This document shows, piece after piece, positions 61,460 through 64,000 of a stretch of 64,000 nucleotides of DNA. The notes beneath the pieces are model-generated. The model had not been told where the DNA came from. It was given only the letters and a program-made list of their open reading frames with translations, and did not search any database. The position numbers were made by a program, and so were the translations under genes. Every line of letters starts with the position of its first letter. Within the stretch, counting starts at the first letter, position 1. The DNA comes from Candidatus Hydrogenedentota bacterium (GTDB lineage: Bacteria; Hydrogenedentota; Hydrogenedentia; Hydrogenedentales; JAEUWI01): NCBI GenBank assembly GCA_016182605.1, contig JACPGE010000026.1:25396-89395 (forward strand), in the 5' to 3' direction.

Positions 61460-61780
61460 TTAATGCTGCGAGACCAGTTTGAGCCCCACAACCGACATGA
61501 CCAGTGTAGACAAAAAGAAGATGCGCCACAAGGTGGCCGGTTCGCCATAAAAGGCAATGCCAACGATAACGGCGCCGATGGCGCCGATCCCCGTCCAGAC
61601 GGCGTAGGCGGTGCCAATGGGGATGGTGGCAGTGGCCCGCTCCAGAAAGGTGAAGCTGAGTATCGTGCAGACGATAAATAGGGTGGTGGGTACGGGCTTG
61701 GTATAGCCTTCGGTGAGTTTCATGGTACTGGCAAAGCCGATTTCAAAGCAGCCGGCGGCAAGGAGGTATATCCAGTGCAT
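61460..61780 (-). CDS. Small multidrug resistance family transporter, Gdx/SugE-like
   Basis: A 106-aa four-helix transporter of the SMR family. The essential membrane glutamate is in AAGCFEIGFA (Glu13). The TEGYTK and GTAYAVWTGIGAIG segments match the SugE/Gdx branch, which exports guanidinium in exchange for protons, better than the EmrE multidrug branch. The start is ATG 61780. A candidate promoter lies 46 bp upstream, leaving no room for a guanidine riboswitch, and none is seen. SMR proteins work as dimers; no second SMR gene is adjacent. Confidence 0.88.
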   Translation of the reverse strand: MHWIYLLAAGCFEIGFASTMKLTEGYTKPVPTTLFIVCTILSFTFLERATATIPIGTAYAVWTGIGAIGAVIVGIAFYGEPATLWRIFFLSTLVMSVVGLKLVSQH

Positions 61781-61825
61781 GGCAGATCCCTGACGTTGAA
61801 AACGACGCGTGTCGTGCAGCGCCGT

Positions 61826-61855
61826 ATTATGGGGCAGAAGATGCCGTGCCGGCAA
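61826..61855 (-). promoter_or_regulatory. Candidate promoter of the SMR transporter gene
   Basis: On the minus strand TTGCCG (61850-61855) is followed by an 18-bp spacer and CATAAT (61826-61831), 46 bp upstream of the ATG. Confidence 0.45.
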
Positions 61856-61947
61856 GCGCTGCCGGTGCGGTGCGGGCTCCCCTGCGTTCCTCCCAACCTG
61901 GAATCACCCGCCTATACTTCGAAAACGGCCCGACTCCCCCTGTGCAC

Positions 61948-63273
61948 TCAGGGCTTGGCAGCGAGGGCCGCGTCCAGCAGGGGGTCTTCCCCGGCGAGAT
62001 ATTGGGCGAAGCTCATGCTCGCCGGAATGTCCGGATCGAGGGATTCCACATCCAGATCGGTGTGCAGGTGTTCCGCGTGTTCGGGGTGCGGTGTCCTTGA
62101 GTAGCTGTGGAAGCCTTTATTCGCGACAATCTCCAGCCCTGAACCGGGGAGCGCCACCATATCGCCTTCCGCCCAAAAATCGAGGCGGTCGCCTATCGGT
62201 TCGCCGACGAGCGTGGCCCCGGCAAGCTTGAACTGGGCCGTGTGAAAGATCGCGGCGGAAAACGTGCCGTTGCCCGTGAGCACATAGACGCTGCCCGGCT
62301 TCTTAAAAGCCTCGACGGCGAGGAGATCGTCGAAACCGCCGCGCATCTTGTAGTAGTTGCCCCCGTTGTTCATCCGCAGATCGACGATGAGACGCTCGAT
62401 TTTCTGTTTCTCAATATCTTTGACCAGGGCATCGATGGTCTTCACCGGCCAGAGTCCGCGTTGGGGGATGGAGCGGTTGTACTGCACGTAAAGGGCGCGA
62501 TCCTTCTTCAGGAACTCCCAGGTGAAAGCGAGGTTGGGCTGCGCAAGATAGAGGGGCACTTTGGACTTTTTCCGATCGAAGGCGTAGAGCCACGGACCGT
62601 CGGCGCATTCAGCAACGGGGGAAAGCGTCCACCAGAACTCCTGTCCTTCAAGCAGACCGGGCGCGGGCTGGGCCGTGATCTCGGCGGAAACGGGCGTGCC
62701 GTTGCCGTCGCAGGTGATGGTGGCGGATTCGGGCGACGCGCTCAATCCCAGTCCATGGAGGATGCCCGGCGTAATCATCAGGCGCTGGCTGTGATAGCGC
62801 TTCCATTCGGCCGTGCCCGGCACCAATGCGCCCAGGCGGGACAACAGTTCCTCCGGCGCCACCCCGCCAATCGCCGTCACCCGCTTGCCAAGCAGTTCCT
62901 TGTGTTCGGGTTTGGTCCGGGTGACGAAAAGGCCATCCGCGAACCACCAGAGGCCCACGGGCAAACGCCAATAGCCCTTGTCCGATCGTGGAAGCATAAC
63001 CATGCAATGGCCGTTGTCCGAGAGGGCCACGGCGGCAAGCACCGCATTGACAGCCTCGTAATGGTTCAGCGTGGGGAGCGCTCTTTCGAGTTCGTCGATT
63101 CGCTCCACGAAAGCCGCGCGGGTCTCGGGGGTGAAACTCCGCTCCTGCTCCGCGTAGGTGGCGCGAAGGATCCCGAGGTCGGACTTCCACGCCGCCGTAT
63201 CTTCCGGACTGAGCGCCGTGGCCATAAGTGGCAACAGCAAGAACACCAGGGTCGATACAAGAACATTTCGCAT
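61948..63273 (-). CDS. Secreted S41-family (tail-specific protease-like) peptidase
   Basis: A 441-aa exported protein. The signal peptide is MRNVLVSTLVFLLLPLMATA. The C-terminal half is an S41 catalytic domain: LIVDLRMNNGGN (substrate-binding strand) and VLTGNGTFSAAIFH, in which Ser is the probable nucleophile. No clear PDZ domain is seen in the middle region; instead there is a segment with GKRVTAIGGVAPEELL that could be a degenerate one. AAGGAG precedes the ATG. Likely periplasmic processing or degradation of exported proteins or peptides. The target is unknown. Confidence 0.83.
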   Translation of the reverse strand: MRNVLVSTLVFLLLPLMATALSPEDTAAWKSDLGILRATYAEQERSFTPETRAAFVERIDELERALPTLNHYEAVNAVLAAVALSDNGHCMVMLPRSDKGYWRLPVGLWWFADGLFVTRTKPEHKELLGKRVTAIGGVAPEELLSRLGALVPGTAEWKRYHSQRLMITPGILHGLGLSASPESATITCDGNGTPVSAEITAQPAPGLLEGQEFWWTLSPVAECADGPWLYAFDRKKSKVPLYLAQPNLAFTWEFLKKDRALYVQYNRSIPQRGLWPVKTIDALVKDIEKQKIERLIVDLRMNNGGNYYKMRGGFDDLLAVEAFKKPGSVYVLTGNGTFSAAIFHTAQFKLAGATLVGEPIGDRLDFWAEGDMVALPGSGLEIVANKGFHSYSRTPHPEHAEHLHTDLDVESLDPDIPASMSFAQYLAGEDPLLDAALAAKP

Positions 63274-63400
63274 TGGGCCATGTCTCCTTTGATGGGCTGA
63301 CTGTTCCGGCGCTGCACCCCTATTGAGATGCCACGGAGGCGCTCCAGGTTTAGCCCGGATATTTCGTCACTTCAAGACTTTCTGACAAGAAGCTCCTCTT

Positions 63401-63475
63401 GGAACGCGGTGAACTATGTTCAGCGTAACGATGGTGCTGGCGTTCACCGGGCAGGCCAAATCACGGGCTGCCGGG
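63401..63475 (-). repeat. ~75-bp dispersed repeat, copy 2
   Basis: Reverse-complement relative of 31766-31840, with several substitutions and a 1-2 base shift near CATCG. It opens the gene-free region at the right edge. Confidence 0.6.
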
Positions 63476-63519
63476 AATGGCTCCCACTTTTCCAGCTTTT
63501 CGTGTTGCTACCCGTCAAA

Positions 63520-63540
63520 TTCTTCGAAGCCTTCGAAGAA
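63520..63540. repeat. Perfect 9-bp inverted repeat
   Basis: TTCTTCGAA and TTCGAAGAA are separated by GCC. It lies between two dispersed repeats, and no T-run follows. Confidence 0.55.
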
Positions 63541-63631
63541 ATTCCTGCGGCCATTGCTGTAAGTTGTTTGATTGGCGCGTTTGCAGCAATGAGCAACGCG
63601 GAGGCTTTGCGGCTTTGCCTGAATTCCCTCT

Positions 63632-63665
63632 CTGGGATCGCCGAGTTGCACCCGGCTTTGATCCC
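63632..63665. repeat. 34-bp palindromic dispersed repeat, copy 2
   Basis: Reverse complement of 8457-8490 with about two differences. Confidence 0.7.
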
Positions 63666-63735
63666 TCACAACTTTGCTTGCAGCCATACCGCGTCAACAA
63701 CACACACGAATACGAGACCAGGATGTTCACGTTCC

Positions 63736-63807
63736 GGGGACAGCCCCGCGCCGGTGCGGGACGGTGCTGCGGCGTTGAGGAGATGCATACCCGGCGGGGA
63801 CAGCCCC
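63736..63807. repeat. Two copies of a GGGGACAGCCCC core
   Basis: Identical 12-bp semi-palindromic cores at 63736-63747 and 63796-63807 sit 60 bp apart. They are related to the GGGACAGTCCC cores near 24320 and 24575. Confidence 0.6.
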
Positions 63808-63860
63808 CTTCCTTCTTTTTTCTTCTTTTTCCGTGTGGTCCGTGCTACGCGAAGCGCCCA

Positions 63861-63912
63861 AAGTAGCCCTTCACTCGATGAACGTGGGGATTGTCCATCG
63901 AAGCACCCGAAC
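63861..63912 (+). repeat. Dispersed two-module repeat, degraded copy of module a
   Basis: Same order of blocks as 21886-21940 (AGTAGCCCTTCACTCGATGA then CATCGAAGCACCCG) with substitutions. From 63274 to the window end I see only repeats and no supported gene. Confidence 0.6.
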
Positions 63913-64000
63913 AGCCCCCTTGCACGCACGGGATCGCCCAACAGCAAGTTCCTCAACAGTCAACTCCACTTCCCCAAAGGCCGCTTCTGTTCGCTACACA

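Noticed and set aside
61781..61947. Guanidine riboswitch upstream of the Gdx/SugE-like gene
   Set aside because: No paired hairpins with the conserved ACGR loops, and the candidate promoter leaves too short a leader.
63477..63866. 129-codon open frame at the right edge
   Set aside because: It runs through four repeat copies and its translation shows no protein-like composition.

Overview
The window is GC-rich bacterial chromosome: dense genes on both strands, short intergenic gaps, one tRNA-Asn and no rRNA. The gene mix suggests a PVC-like or Hydrogenedentota-like organism. It includes a secreted sulfatase, a GH106 glycosidase, a ThuA protein, a Tat-exported Gfo/Idh/MocA oxidoreductase, a redoxin/cytochrome/copper-monooxygenase fusion, a Ser/Thr kinase with TPR-like repeats and a membrane pyrophosphatase. 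This placement is inferred from gene families and was not tested with a marker tree.

Layout. 1-1.6 kb: two overlapping family-4 glycosyltransferases on the minus strand, the second running off the left edge. 1.7-5.7 kb (minus): phosphoesterase, hisB, hisH, tandem universal stress protein, HDOD protein, small acidic protein. 6.1-8.4 kb: membrane-anchored TPR/Ser-Thr kinase. 8.7-10.8 kb: polytopic membrane protein. 10.8-17.1 kb (minus): a probable seven-gene operon running Memo-like, Nif3-like, membrane protein, glgA, tsaE, methyltransferase, polyprenyl-phosphate glycosyltransferase. 17.3-17.6 kb: a self-contained unit with a sigma-28-like promoter, strong Shine-Dalgarno, 65-aa protein and terminator. 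17.7-21.7 kb: GT-C-like protein and two 342-aa membrane-protein paralogues. 22-28.3 kb: release-factor-like protein, secreted duplicated-domain protein, sulfatase and redoxin fusion, separated by repeats. 28.4-29.1 kb: MntA/HepT toxin-antitoxin pair with a frameshifted toxin. 29.3-31.6 kb: GspF/PilC and a TIGR01777 epimerase. 32-37.6 kb: MarR regulator, MFS/acyltransferase/acyl-ACP synthetase fusion, lipase-like hydrolase, GNAT. 37.8-39.2 kb: AhpD-like protein and Mn-type SOD. 39.5-40.4 kb: PilZ-like and CheY-like pair. 40.4-44.9 kb: pgsA-like, der, plsY and DUF2723 operon. 46-51.8 kb: periplasmic binding protein, hybrid histidine kinase and MshEN-HDOD regulator. 51.9-63.3 kb: ThuA protein, tRNA-Asn, oxidoreductase, hppA, GH106, DUF1569-like protein, methyltransferase, SMR transporter and S41-like peptidase.

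Themes. Cell-envelope lipid and glycan synthesis recurs (pgsA, plsY, the Aas-type fusion, DUF2723, GT2, GT4 and GT-C-like proteins). So does signalling (kinase, sensor/PBP pair, two HDOD proteins, PilZ/REC). Secreted catabolic functions are typical of polysaccharide-degrading bacteria.

Non-coding DNA holds several dispersed repeat families: an 82-bp palindrome at 22.6 and 38.4 kb, a 34-bp palindrome at 8.46 and 63.6 kb, a ~75-bp repeat at 31.8 and 63.4 kb, and a two-module repeat at 21.9 and 24.4 kb with a remnant at 63.9 kb. The last ~700 bp is a patchwork of these and holds no gene I can support. I found no CRISPR array, prophage or insertion-sequence transposase. The best candidates for something new are the sigma-28-like small-protein unit, the PBP/hybrid-kinase/HDOD cluster, the membrane-protein twins and the repeat network.
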